Shown here: one piece after another, positions 1 to 11,467 of the stretch | How positions within the stretch are numbered: position 1 is the stretch's first letter | Layout: every line of letters starts with the position of its first letter | Assembly (NCBI GenBank): GCA_036186865.1 | Contig: AP025075.1 | Location: forward strand, 19,125,071 to 19,189,070 | Direction of reading: 5' to 3' | Length of the DNA: 64,000 nt | DNA from: Eustoma russellianum | Taxonomy: Eukaryota > Streptophyta > Magnoliopsida > Gentianales > Gentianaceae | Position numbers and translations under genes: made by a program | Notes under the pieces: model-generated | Database searches by the model: none | What the model was told of the DNA's origin: nothing | What the model saw: the letters and a program-made list of their open reading frames with translations, nothing else

Positions 1-480
1 ACGGCTCAGGACCGTAGCAAGAGTTGGGCAGATTCCAAACGACGACCATTGGATTTTGACGTGGGAGAGAAAGTTTATTTGAAGGTATCACCTACGAAGG
101 GCGTCATGAGATTTGGAGTAAAAGGCAAGCTAAGCCCTCGATTCATTGGTCCCTATGAAATACTTGAGAAGGTAGGGGACTTGGCATATAAGTTGGCATT
201 ACCTCCGGTGTTGGCGCAAGTACACAATGTTTTCCACATGTCACAATTAAGAAAGTACGTGGTGGATCCAAGTCATGTACTTGAAGCTCAACCTTTGGAA
301 CTCAAGGACGATGTTACATATGAGGAAGTACTCGTGAAAGTTGTGGACCGAAAGGATCAAGTGTTGAGGAAGCGAGTGATCCCTTATGTAAAGGCTCAGT
401 GGAGCAATCACACGGAACGTGAAGCCACTTGGGAGCTCGAAGAACAAATGCGGGAGAAGTATCCTCAGCTCTTTGACTAA
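1..480 (+). CDS. Ty3/gypsy chromovirus pol, C-terminal end (integrase tail plus chromodomain), partial
   Basis: The reading frame is open from base 1, so the polyprotein begins outside the window, and it stops with TAA at 478-480. The first part (VGEKVYLKVSP, KGKLSPRFIGPYEIL, HNVFHMSQLRKYV) is the integrase C-terminal SH3-like tail of Del/Tekay-type chromoviruses. The last ~55 residues (VLVKVVDRKDQVLRKR, VKAQWSNH, EATWELE) match a chromodomain with its aromatic positions kept; in this family it helps target integration to heterochromatin. A purine tract and LTR follow directly, as expected for the 3' end of a gypsy element. No stop or frameshift is visible in this part. Family assignment is confident; activity cannot be judged from the fragment. 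Confidence 0.93.
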   Translation, partial: TAQDRSKSWADSKRRPLDFDVGEKVYLKVSPTKGVMRFGVKGKLSPRFIGPYEILEKVGDLAYKLALPPVLAQVHNVFHMSQLRKYVVDPSHVLEAQPLELKDDVTYEEVLVKVVDRKDQVLRKRVIPYVKAQWSNHTEREATWELEEQMREKYPQLFD

Positions 481-511
481 GGTACGTAAGTTTCGGGGAC
501 GAAACTTTTTG

Positions 512-525
512 TAAGGGGGGTGGAA
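512..525 (+). other. Polypurine tract of the gypsy element
   Basis: A purine-rich run (AAGGGGGG then TGGAA) lies just before the TGTTACACCCC start of the LTR. This is the usual plus-strand primer position of LTR retrotransposons. Confidence 0.85.
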
Positions 526-1469
526 TGTTACACCCCGTGATTTTTAAGCGCAACTTTCAATACTTAGGTCAACCTTAAAGGAAACTTAATTAATTAGGTA
601 GGTAATGTGACTTAGTTACACAAAACATAGAAGAACAAAAGAAAGGGGTTAAAAGTAGAATTAAAAGAAATCATAGTAAATTATCAAAATAGTCCCTACT
701 AGGAGTTAGGGGAGTTACAAAATCTAGTATAACTTCCCCCTTCTCAGCATGAGGGGCGGTTTTGACAGCAAAGGGAGAAGGAAAATTCTGAGAAAAGAGA
801 GAGAAAAGAAAGAGGAAAGAAGAAGGAGAGAAGAAGAAGGAAAGGAAGGAAGAACGAGCAACCTAGGTTCAATTCTTACAGAAATTCTGCAGTAAATCCG
901 TAAGCTTATCTAGATTCCAAGGCAAGTAATCTTTCTATACGCTTTACGTAAATTTTGATACTCAAGGCCCTATGTTCTTACAAAGAGAAAACATGAATCA
1001 CACATTAGTATTCTTGTCTTGTCTATCTTAAATGCTTTGCTATATGTAAGTCTTGTTGCTAATTGTGTAAAGTCTTGTTCTTTGGGCCATAGTTCTGAAA
1101 ATAGTTGTGTGGTGCTTTGTTGTTGTCAAGCATGCCCATAAAAGTGTATATTTTGACGTGCTTATTGTCTTGCTCTACTCTTATGTTGATTGTCTACACT
1201 TAGACGTTGAGAGTAAGTGCAGGAAATTGAGAGATGAGTGATGACATTGGTGTAGTCTTGTTGTGTGGGAAAGTTGATGAGATGTTTTGAAGGTTGTGAA
1301 TGGTTGAAGGCTAGAGTGGATATTGTTAGGCATGGCTAGGCATCAATTCATGTTTAGATGTGTGTTAAGTAAGATGAATCTAGATGTTAAGATGGATCTT
1401 TAAGTGTTGAAAATGAAAGGGTTGAAGAAGGAGGATGTTGGAGAGGAAGTTACTGCAGAAAAACTGCAG

Positions 1470-1850
1470 TTTGGCATCGTCAGAACACTTCGAACGCCTA
1501 CATTAGGCGCTCTATGTCACATTAGGCGCCTAATGTAGCGTTCAATGTGTCCTGAAGCTTTCCCGTACAGAAAAACTGCAATTTAGAACCGTAAAAACAC
1601 TTCGAACACCTACATTAGGCGCTCTATGTCACATTAGGCGCCTAATGTAGCGTTCAATGTGTCCTGAATCATCCCCGAACACTTCGAACACCTACATAAA
1701 GCGCTCTATGTCACATTAGGCACTTCATGTAGGCGTTCAATGTCTACGGAACATCCCCGAACACTTCGAACGCCTAGTATAGGCGCTTGAAGTCACTTTA
1801 GGCGCTTCATGTCGCGTTCCAACTGTACTGGAAGTCTTTTTGACCCTTTA
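1470..1850 (+). repeat. Imperfect tandem array in the gypsy LTR (about 4 units of 80-110 bp)
   Basis: Four successive units start with AACACTTCGAAC and contain inverted CATTAGGCG/CGCCTAATG motifs followed by GCGTTCAATGT. The units near 1485, 1596, 1679 and 1759 diverge progressively. Each unit can fold on itself through the TTAGGCGCCTAA palindrome. Confidence 0.8.
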
Positions 1851-2216
1851 GGCGCCCTATGTATGTGTAGTAACTTTGTACACTTCTTTTGAACATAAAA
1901 TGCAAGGGTATTTGAGGTACAATTGAGGTGTAGATGGTAAGTTTGATTAAGTAAGCATAAGATTGAATTACAAGTGAATAAGTGAGACGAACAGACTTGA
2001 CAAAATACGAACAGGGAGTGTTTGAGGTGCAAGACCGTATACTTGATATGCAAGATGTATGTGTGTGTGTTACATGTTGATTTGAAGCTACTTGTGCATC
2101 CTGCATCATGACATGGGCACTTGCATTTGATTTGAGATTTGCTTTGCAAAAGAACATATGACTACAAGAAAGGTTTAAAGTTTTCGAAAGACAAAATGGC
2201 TGCTGGTTGATCGCAG

Positions 2217-2580
2217 GGTATAAAAGTCACGCCTGCGAAAGCAGGGTATAAAAGCGTGATCTGTGAATCAACAGCAGGGTATAAAGTATTTTATGGGGCC
2301 GTGGACCTATCAGCACGGAAAATAAAGTTATTTTATGGGGCCGTGGACCTATCAGCACGGAAAATAAAGTTATTTTATGGGGCCGTGGACCTTTCAGCAC
2401 GGATACATGATATATGTAATAGGGCCGTGGACCTTTCAGCACGGATATATGTTATATGTAATGGGGCCGTGGACCTTTCAGCACGGGGTATAAAGTTATA
2501 TGTTATGGGGCCGTGGACCTTTCAGCACGGGGTATAAAGTAATGTTTGCTGTGGACTGATCACCCACAGGGTATAAAGTT
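2217..2580 (+). repeat. 42-44 bp tandem array with repeated TATAAA motifs in the gypsy LTR
   Basis: Units share GGGGCCGTGGACC and CAGCACGG, spaced about 42 bp at first and then 44-54 bp. TATAAA motifs occur at 2219, 2247, 2280, 2489, 2533 and 2572, each preceded by GGG or AGG. Because 42 is divisible by 3 the array gives a periodic open frame (unit GAVDLSARKIKLFY), which I regard as a by-product. Confidence 0.85.
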
Positions 2581-3341
2581 CTGCTACGCGAAGAATATGA
2601 TATGTAAAGTGATGAAATGTTTTGTGAAATGACATGCATGACATGTTTATGAAAAAAGACATATGCATGGGTGTTGTGTGTGATTTTAAAGATGTACATG
2701 CATCATGATACACGAAGCATAAGACTTGACATGCAAGAAACGTGGTTAGTCTATGACTTGCTTATGTGATACGTTGTTTAATACATGTTGGTTCTCGTAT
2801 CTGTGTACATATATGTGCTTTATCTGTTTGAGGAATTCTTATTAAAATGTTATTTGCTAACCCGAGCACCTTATTTTTGGGCAATGTTCTATACACTGGT
2901 GACTCGATGTGTGTGATTCCGTAAGGTGTATAGACGGGTTACTTGCTGGCGATAATTTCGCTAAGAACAATTACTCTGTTCCTTTTCAGGTGAGCCTGAA
3001 TATGAGTTGATATTTATTGAAGACGATGGCGAGTGGGCTCAATGGGATGATGGACATGGGGGTAGATAGATGCTGGACTACTTTATTTCAGTTTGGAAAA
3101 CTCTTTTGTTGTTATGTTGATCTAAAACTTATGTTGGCGAGAAGAACAAACTTCTTTTAATTCCGCTGCATTTTATGGATGTTTTAATGACGATGAATGT
3201 TTAAATTTTATGACGTTTCCGCTGATTTTTATCTTACATTATGAAGGATGTACGCTTGATCTTCTTGACGCTTCGTAGTTCTCATAGTAGGCTACGGCGG
3301 GTGCACTAGTTCCGATGACAATATCGGACCGGGGCGCTACA

Positions 3342-6133
3342 GTCAGATTGCGCGAATCTGCCAAAAACGGTAGAATGTTTTGAAAAATTTATTCCTATTT
3401 GTTCTTAACTCCAATTGCTCTGAAATTTTAATCACTAACCCTTATATGTTGTATTTAAATGGGTTGAAACAGTTTTGAAAAATTCTTTCGGGAAGTTAGT
3501 CAAATACACTCAAAGTCTCAACCTTTGCAGCCTGAAAATCAGACTGCACTAGTCTCAGAAATTTGGATGTTTGAGTGACTTATACTTATCCAAAAGGGTT
3601 GAAACTTGTGCCACATTAACCCTAAGACGTGTGGCTATGTTCTGGAAATTTTCGTAATTTTTGAAAATTGTTTACTATTTTTAGGAACGTAAACAAAAAG
3701 AGTAAACAGTGCAGAAACAGAATATAAGTGCAGAAAGTAAATGACACCGAGAATTTTATACTGGTTCGGTTATAAACAACCTACTCTGGTCTACGAGGAA
3801 CACCTTCCTCGGTTCACACTAGTCACACACGCAAGTACACCTTACCACAGGGTTGATGGAGTTACACACCAACTCCAACCCTTTACAAACCTTGTACGAT
3901 GAGTATAATTCGCACGAACACCACCACCTAGCAAGATTGAAGATTGATCACACCTTGATCAATCTTTCACAAAGATATAGAGTATGTGGTGGTATATGAC
4001 AAGCCTATTCAAGAATAAGAATATAAGTACAATAGGCTTTTAAGAAGAAGAGAGAAAGAGAGTGTAGAAGAAGGGAGAGTTGGCGTTTTTTATCACTAAA
4101 TTTGCAATGCTTGTTCTTGTCTTTTGTTTTGCTCTTCTCCTTTCCATTTATGCTTATGGCCGTCCCCCTTAGGTGCTCTCCCCCTCTTCAAAATTATCTT
4201 CTAATTCCTTGGGAGAATGTGTGGTATCATTGTGACATGATCTTGTTTACTTGGCACCTTCTCATTGGATGATCATTTAACCTTTGCTTACTTGGCACTT
4301 CATGATTGGTTGAATGTTGTCATCACTTGATGACTAGGAAAATCTGAGAATACCACTTAAAACATGTGCCAAAATCATCATAAAATATTTGCCATAAATC
4401 ACAAGATTATCACATAAAGTTAGCAAGATAATTTTCTCACAAAAAGGGCATGAAAATTTCGGCCATTAAGAGACTTTGCATGCTGAAATTTCAGCATGTG
4501 ATACATGGGTATTCTTTTCAAAATGTTGTCATGTTTACTTTGATTTATCTCTTAAAAATGAATCACCATTTAGTAGAAGATATTTTCATCTTTCATGGGA
4601 TAAAAACTAGACAATAATATGGCCTAAAATTCGGCCATTATACATTCACACATGCTGAAATTTTCAGCATGTGTGATATTGAAAAAATCACCACTTAAAT
4701 TCCATAACTTATTCAAAATGCTTTCAAATTATCTTCCAATTAATCCACCTTAATTAAGAAGTAAAATATCACTCATAATGGTGGTAAAAAGCGGCCATAC
4801 ACTAGCACACATGCTGAATTTTCAGCATGTGTCACAATTGTGACAAAATTTGAATTGCTACCTTGTGTAGCTTCTTCCTTTATGTCATCAACATTTTATG
4901 CTTCATTCTTGACCAACCAATATGCCAAAAAGGTTCCACATGTGCTCCATCTCAGCTATAGGGGCGTGTATACATGTATATGCATGTGCTGAATTTTATT
5001 TTTGCTAACTTTGTAAAATAGTGCACATTTAATAATACACACATGTTATATTCCAATCAGCCCTTAATTTAATTTTCTAGAACACTTTAAGATGTATGAC
5101 ATATGTAAAAAGTGTCTAGATACGTGTCGTATGATGTGCCAAAAATGTTCCATGTGTTGTGTACGTAGAAAACCGAATTTTCGATGTTTATCGATTACCC
5201 GATTTTTCTCTAATTGAATTCCAATTTTTTGCACATGTTGTATATAATATGTTACACATAATATATATAATATAAACTTTAATTCTCAGCACTTGGCTGG
5301 TCTAAAGCGGCGCCATTAACATGTGACAAAATTGAAATTGGAATCTTCACAATTTGGCCTTAATGTGGGGCGATTTGTGTGTGCCAACATGGAATGATTT
5401 TATGGCTGGAAATATCATCATACGCACAAAAATTTTAGATATTTTTGAAGTGTAGGGTCTGGCCATCTATTTATGGCAAGTACGTGACACGTTGGCGAAG
5501 TTTCGGTATTCGCCCGATACGACAATTTTCGGTTTAGAACCTTTTAACATGTCATATTAAATTTGTCATCACCATGACTTATATCATATGATATAAGACT
5601 TGAATACACTCATAAATATGAGTTAGGTATGGTGGTGTGACGTTGACGTACGTACGTAAAATATATAACGTGTCGGTAGTACGTTGGAATACACGTGTAT
5701 GTGCCTTTTTTAAAAAAAATCTGAAAATGTATATATATATGTGTGTAAGATGGCATGTATATTGATGAAGAGAGGAGGAGGAGACTTTCCTTTCTTGGTC
5801 TTGTTGCCTTTGTGCCTTGTTCAAATGTAGTTTCCTTTAATGAACTACTTAGTTTAATTAACTAAGTACTTCACTTAATGAACTAGTTTAGTTCATTAAT
5901 GGTGGCACCTGAAAATTGTATAAACACAACAAATGTTTGCCATATGATGTAAGATTTAACGCTTCATGGCTCGTTAGTACGGCAACATTATATATGACCT
6001 AAATAAGGCAAGTAATAAGCAATATATCATGCACACGTTTATATCATGCACACATTTATATCATGGACACGTTTTTTGTCATGCTCATTTAAATCACATA
6101 TTTTGTAATCACTCAAATACCTTTTTCTCTACA
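3342..6133 (-). repeat. 3' LTR of copia A, truncated by the gypsy insertion
   Basis: This collinear copy of 11734-14542 shows a few percent of mismatches by eye. It ends on the plus strand with CTCTACA, i.e. starts TGTAGAG in sense. It carries a perfect 20-bp palindrome (5578-5597), hairpins with CATGCTGAA/TTCAGCATG arms (about 4476-4500, 4648-4677, 4807-4832) and a GAACTA-rich hairpin near 5840-5905. No coding potential was seen. Confidence 0.9.
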
Positions 6134-6147
6134 ATCTCCCCCTTTTG
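6134..6147 (-). other. Polypurine tract of copia A
   Basis: Read on the minus strand it is an A/G run (AAAAGGGGGAGAT) directly before the LTR. The next ~220 bases (to 6368) hold further GGGGGAG blocks and no gene; they are the 3' untranslated part. Confidence 0.8.
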
Positions 6148-6368
6148 ATAATTTTCAAAATAACTTATGCACCTGATTTAAATCCTATCGCTCTCCCTTC
6201 AATCATGCATAAAATTCGAAATTTGAATTTTTAAATTTCAAACCGCTCCCCCTTGATTTATGTAATCAGTATCTCTCTCCCCCTTAAATCATGCTTACTC
6301 TCCCTTTATTTTGGAAAGTAAATCAAAAGATGCATGTAACTAAGGAAAGAAAATCAAATTAAATCAAG

Positions 6369-8018
6369 TCAAATCATATCAGCTAAAATCATACCTAATT
6401 TAGAACGAAAAGATTCATACGTGGCTTGATTTAAGGCTTTTGTAAAGATATCCGGTACTTGTGCTTCTGTGAGTACGTGATCTATGACAATATCACCATT
6501 GTTTACGTGATCACGAAGAAAGTGATAGCGTACTTCTATATGCTTAGCCTTAGAGTGTAACACGGGATTCTTAGACAGATTAATGGCACTCATACTATCA
6601 CAGTATATCAGAATTCTATTTACTGTAATTCCAAAGTCCGAAAGTTGTTGTTTTATCCACAACAACTACGTGCAACAAAGGCTAAGTGCCATGTACTCAG
6701 CCTCAGTAGTGGACAAAGCAACACTTGCTTGCTTTTTGGAAAACCATGAAATGAGTGAGTTTCCTATAAATTAGCAAGTGCCACTCGTGCTCTTCCTATC
6801 TATTTTACAACCACCGTAATCTGCATCAGTATAAGCATGTAAGTTAAATTCGGAATCTTTATCATACCAAATTCCTAAGGTGGGCGTGTGCTTAATATAA
6901 CGGAATATTCTTTTTACCGCATTATAGTGAGACACCTTAAGTTGACTCTGAAAGCGTGCACACATGCATACACTGAACATGATATCAGACCTACTAGCAG
7001 TTAAATATAGCAAAAAACCAATCATAGACCGATATAAGACATTGTCAAAATCTTTACCATGTTCATCCTTATCCAATTTGGTGGTGACACTCATAGGGGT
7101 GGGGGATGGTTTCAAATTTTCAAAGTTAAACTTTTTGATCATATCATTTATATATTTAGCTTGACTTATGTGAATAGCTTTACTCGTTTTCTTAATCTGC
7201 AAGCCAAGAAAATAGTTAAGTTCACCAACCATAGACATTTCGAATTCGGATTTCATGCAATTTTCAAACTCTTCAACAAGTCTATGTGAGGTAGAACTGA
7301 AAATAATGTCATCAACGTAGATTTGAATAATAAGTAAATCCTTTTTATCTTGTTTCAAAAATAGTGTGCTATCTATAGTACCTCATTTAAAATCATTTTC
7401 TAAAAGGAAAGTAGCAAAACGATCATACCGTTCTCTCGGTGTTTGCTTTAGTCTGTAAAGTGGCTTCTTTAGTTTGTACACGTGATCGGAATGTTTCAAA
7501 TCTTCAAAACCGGGTGGTTGCTTCACGTATACCTCTTCTTGTATAAATCCATTTAGGAATGCACTTTTTACGTCCGTTTGATACAATTTGAAATCTTTCA
7601 TGTAAGTAATCGCACGTAAGAGTCGTATAGTTTCTAAACGTGCTACGGGTGCAAGTGTTTCATCGTAATCAATTCCTTCTTCTTGATTATAGCCTTGTGC
7701 TACGAGTCTAGCTTTATTTCTAACGACCTTTCCTTCTTCATTCATTTTATTCCCAAACGTCCACTTTGTGCCTATTATGGTCATATCTTGTGGTCGTGGC
7801 ACTAAATCCCATACATCATTTCTAACGAATTTATTTAGCTCATCATGCATAGCATCAATCCAAGAAGAATCACTCAAAGCATCATGCACATTTTTGGGTT
7901 CAATTTCGGAAATCATAGCATGAAATTGATTTATTTCATCCGAAGTAATTCTTCTATGTGGTCGCACACCGTGAGTGATGTCGCCTATGATGAGATCATG
8001 TGGGTGATCTCTATCCAT
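6369..8018 (-). pseudogene. Copia A reverse transcriptase and RNase H, broken
   Basis: Minus-strand frame from about 8018 to 6369. The RT begins with the linker (WDLVPRPQ, GTKWTFGNKMNEEG) and then ARLVAQGYNQ, DVKSAFLNG and KPLYRLKQTP. The catalytic box reads QIYVDDIIF near 7320. The RNase H part has YTDADYGGCKIDRKS, then TEAEYMAL near 6700, CDSMSAI and KHIEVRYHFLRD. In-frame stops interrupt it at about 7383 (TGA, just before the catalytic part), 6771 (TAA) and about 6666 (TAG). A one-base deletion relative to element C near 8020 shifts it out of frame with the integrase. It would copy the element's RNA in virus-like particles; as it stands it is defective. Confidence 0.9.
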
Positions 8019-8260
8019 CTTGGTTGATTATTTTCTATGTTATCATGCATTTCTAAGTGGTCATGCATTTCTAGTGTGTCATTCATGTCATGCATATCAA
8101 ATGTACCATCATCATCATATTCTTTATCTTTATCAATCTCACCAAATTCATTAAACTTCACATGAATAGATTCTATGATTTGTCTAGTGAGAGGATCATA
8201 ACATCTATATGCTTTTGAGTTTATAGAATATCCAACAAAAATGCACTCAATTGATTTAGA

Positions 8261-9436
8261 TTAAAATTTATCTAAATTATCTTTTGTATTTAAGACAAAA
8301 CATTTGCATCTAAACACACGAAAATAGTCAATCTTAAGCATACGATCATTCAATATCTCATAAGGCGTCTTGTTTATTTTCTTTCTAATAGATAAGCGAT
8401 TTACTATGTAGCATGCACAATTTACGGCTTCCGCCCACAGAAATCTAGGCAATTTATTTTCGCATAACATGGTCCTAACAATTTCTTGTAGTGTTCGATT
8501 CTTTTTTTCTACTACTCCATTTAATTGTGGAGTTCTAGGTGGCGAAAACTCATGCTTGATTCCTTTTTCTTCGCAAAATGAAATCATATCTTTGTTTTTA
8601 AATTCACCGCTTCTATCGCTTCTTATCTTTTTCACATTGACACCGTAATGATTTTCAAGTTGTTTAATTAATTTCACAATTTCAATGGCACTATCATCCT
8701 TATGTGCAAGAAATAAAGTCCAAGTATAACGAGAAAAATCATCAACAATCACACATGCATAGTGGCGCCCACCAAGGCTTGTAGTGCGACTAGGACTAAA
8801 CAAATCAATGTGTAGTAGTTCTAAGACTCTAGTCGTGCTTATTTCATTCTTAGGCTTAAGTGACTCACGTGTTTGTTTGCCTTTTATGCAAGATTCACAC
8901 AACTGAAAGTTGTCTAAATCAAGTGTAGGCAATCCTCGTACTAGGTTCTTTCGTTGGAGTTTTTCTAGTGTGGAAATACATATGTGTCCTAAATGTCTAT
9001 GCCATAAATTCACATTGGGTTCGTTTGACATAAAGCACTTAACTTTAGCGTCTACCATATCATCCATAGAAAGCGTATAAATGTTACCTTCTCGTTTTCC
9101 TTTTAAAACGGTTTCTCCATTTTTATTTATTATATTGCAGTAAGGGTGAGTAAAACACACATTAAAGCCATTTTCAATAAATTGAGAAATTCTAAGAAGA
9201 TTGTAAAATAAGTTGCTTACCAAATAGACGTTGGAGATTTGAAGAGTGCTTGGATTTCCTATCGTACCTTTTCCGATGATCTTGCCTTCGTTGTTGTCTC
9301 CAAAGGTCACGGATCCGCCTTTTGTGACCTTCTTTAATTTTGTGAACAAGATCGGGTCACCCATCATGTGCCTCGAGTAGCCACTGTCAAGGAACCACTT
9401 TATAGCTGTATCTTTTGATGTGTGGGCTCCCTGCAA
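8261..9436 (-). pseudogene. Copia A protease and integrase, broken
   Basis: The frame opens with the aspartic protease site LDSGYSRHM, where the usual residue after DSG is Cys or another small residue. A GAG-pre-integrase zinc region follows (HRHLGH ... CESC, an H-H-C-C finger), then the integrase core: LHIDLFSPS, VDDFSRYTW and the Asp/Glu-containing SDRSGEFKN with PQLNGVVEKKNRT. It stops at 8261 (TAA) at KDNLDKF, where element C continues ESKSIEYIFVGY, so the integrase C-terminus is cut off. Bases 8019-8260 encode that C-terminal part in other frames. Bases 9437-9656 link to gag and hold no clear extra domain. Confidence 0.9.
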
Positions 9437-9656
9437 TGTGCAAAAATGATTTAGGTACCCTTTTAACTTTGGTTCCTTTCGAGTTAGTTAATCACCTCTT
9501 GGTAAAAGTAACTTTTGGTACCCATACTTGGGTGATCTTTCTCGGTCTAGCAAATGGCAAGAATATAGATGAAGGTGCGATATAGTAGACATGTGGTGAA
9601 TGCACTTTGGGCCTTTGCCCAAGAACTCCTTTATACTCATTGTATGAAGGACGTTT

Positions 9657-10100
9657 TTAATACGTCCTTGTGTGTGTGTGCGTAGTGCATGGATGAAATG
9701 AATTCCGTGTATGCATCACTCGTTTCTTTTCATATCTATATGGTACAAAATTGTATTTTGCATGATATGAAGAGGAAGTGGGAAGTGAAAAGGGTAGAGC
9801 CGGTTTTTGCGTCATCTTAGACGCCATTTGAGGCTTTGGGGTGTCTACTTTCTTAGACACAACAAACTTAGTTGGTTTGGTGGATACTTCATTAGTATCA
9901 ACGTATCCCAAACCCGTTTTATCACTGTCATGCTTTTGTGATAAGATAATACGATGCAGCATGTTCGATCCCGTATCAAACTGTTTCATCATTTTCTCTA
10001 GTTCTATATTCCTTAATTTCAAATTTGAAATCTCGGATTTCATTTCATTATTTTGAGTGGTTAATGATGAAATTTCTGTCTTTAATGCAGGATGATGCAT
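9657..10100 (-). pseudogene. Copia A gag C-terminal linker (coiled-coil), frameshifted
   Basis: This frame continues gag after a frameshift around 10080-10100. It has a short heptad-like stretch (SEISNLKLRNIELEKMMKQF) and a basic tail that leads to the protease. The same segment exists in element C at 27406-27972. It is not a separate gene; the apparent start is only where the shifted frame begins. Confidence 0.75.
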
Positions 10101-11413
10101 GATGACTCTTTTTTTGAATCGTTTAATTGAGCGACAAGATTCTCGTTAGAAGATTCTAACAGTTTCTTATCTTCAATTAACCGCTTCTTTTCCTTAGCAA
10201 GAGTCTTAGTGAATTTATGCAATTCTAAATACTGACTAAAAAGATCATCATAAGAAGGCTCAGAGTTAGAATCAGAATCAGATGATACCTCATTAGATGC
10301 TTTGGACACAAAGCATACTTGTATAGTCTCTTCTTTGGTTTCAGTCTCGGAATCCGATGTATCACTCCAGGTGGAGGCCTTTAGAGCATGTTTCCTTTGC
10401 TTGGGTTCTGAGACGAGTCTATTCTTGTTCCGCTCCTTGTCAGGGTATTTATTTGTTTGCTTTTCTTTATTGGGGCAGTCATATGATAAATGTCCAAGTT
10501 TGCCACATTCATAGCATTTAACATCTTTATCATTTGACTTGTTCTTATTTCTTTTACTTGTAGTACCCTTATTTTTGTTTTTAAATGACCTACTCATAAA
10601 TTTTCTTAAGCCTTTAGCCAATAGAATTAGGTCATCGTTCTCTGATTCAGAATCACTATCATCTACGTGATCGGAAGAAGTAGAGACGTATTCATTTGAT
10701 TTAAAATCAATAGCTTTACCTTGTTTAGATGATTCCAATTTCTGTAGGGTGAGTTTATTTTTGTACACCTTAAGTGATCCAATTAACTCTTCCATCTTTA
10801 TTGAGTTCGTTTCTTTGCTTTCTTCTATTGTGGTTACTTTAGGGTCCCACTCTGATGGAAGGCTTCGTAAGACTTTCTGTACTTTTTCCTGCATGGTAAA
10901 AGCTTTACCAAGAGACTCAAGAGAATTATAGATGTTAGTCAAACAAAGATCCATATCAACAATAGATTCATTAGGCAATAGTTTAAACGACTCAAGTGTG
11001 GACATAAGCATGTTTATCTTTGACTGTTTTACTTGACTCATGCCTTCGTGTTTCATTTCTAGTATCCTCCACATTTCTTGTGCAGTCGAACAGTTTGAGA
11101 CATAACTAGACTCACTCTTACTTAATCCATTTAAGAGCAATTGCATAGCCCTAGCATTCATGCTAAGTTTCTTTTTATCATCACTTGTATATTCTTGTCT
11201 AGGTTTAACAACTTCTAGTGTGACTCCGTCTACGGTGGATATATTAGATGGAACAAAAGGACCATCTTCTATAATCGACCATAGATCAATATCTATTGCC
11301 ATAAGAAAAAGCTTCATTCTTAGTTTCCATTGAATAAACGACTCACCGTCAAAAAGAGGAGGCCTTTGGCTCGACATCCCTTCTTGCTCGGTTTTGAGAT
11401 TTGTGGTTGTCAT
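10082..11413 (-). CDS. Copia A gag (nucleocapsid/capsid), 443 codons
   Basis: Gag starts at the ATG at 11413, 41 bases inside the primer site. The N-terminus (PPLFDGESFIQWKLRMKLFL) is the DUF4219-like start, followed by a UBN2-type capsid region (NARAMQLLLNGLSKSE, EMWRILEMKHEG, LESLGKAF, LRSLPSEWDP). A CCHC zinc knuckle CYECGKLGHLSYDC lies near residue 300 and a Ser/Asp/Glu-rich region follows. It packages element RNA. The frame is intact up to a shift that separates it from the linker and protease. Elements B and C carry the same protein start. Confidence 0.92.
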   Translation of the reverse strand: MTTTNLKTEQEGMSSQRPPLFDGESFIQWKLRMKLFLMAIDIDLWSIIEDGPFVPSNISTVDGVTLEVVKPRQEYTSDDKKKLSMNARAMQLLLNGLSKSESSYVSNCSTAQEMWRILEMKHEGMSQVKQSKINMLMSTLESFKLLPNESIVDMDLCLTNIYNSLESLGKAFTMQEKVQKVLRSLPSEWDPKVTTIEESKETNSIKMEELIGSLKVYKNKLTLQKLESSKQGKAIDFKSNEYVSTSSDHVDDSDSESENDDLILLAKGLRKFMSRSFKNKNKGTTSKRNKNKSNDKDVKCYECGKLGHLSYDCPNKEKQTNKYPDKERNKNRLVSEPKQRKHALKASTWSDTSDSETETKEETIQVCFVSKASNEVSSDSDSNSEPSYDDLFSQYLELHKFTKTLAKEKKRLIEDKKLLESSNENLVAQLNDSKKESSCIILH

Positions 11414-11453
11414 CTCACTGAATCGTTGGATCCTTTGTAGTGAGTGTTCCTGC

Positions 11454-11465
11454 GCTCTGATACCA
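11454..11465 (-). other. Primer-binding site of copia A (initiator tRNA-Met)
   Basis: On the minus strand TGGTATCAGAGC follows the 5' LTR end after two bases (AG). It is complementary to the 3' end of plant initiator tRNA-Met, the usual primer for copia elements. Confidence 0.92.
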
Positions 11466-11467
11466 CT

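Larger units (their letters stand above)
526..3341 (+). mobile_element. 3' LTR of the chromovirus (about 2.8 kb)
   Basis: It starts TGTTACACCCC after the purine tract and ends CGGGGCGCTACA, the usual TG...CA termini for this lineage. The base after the end (GTCAG...) lies inside a copia LTR, so this element inserted into copia element A. The LTR is unusually long because it holds two tandem arrays (about 1470-1850 and 2217-2580). No credible coding sequence was seen; the open frames in the arrays come from repeat units divisible by three. The rest of the element lies to the left of the window. Confidence 0.88.

Noticed and set aside
1793..2157. Two minus-strand frames of 116-118 codons
   Set aside because: Within the gypsy LTR, overlapping each other, no motif.
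2256..2537. 93-codon frame with GAVDLSARKIKLFY repeats
   Set aside because: It follows a 42-bp tandem array inside an LTR; the periodic frame is explained by unit length and no start context or homologue is evident.
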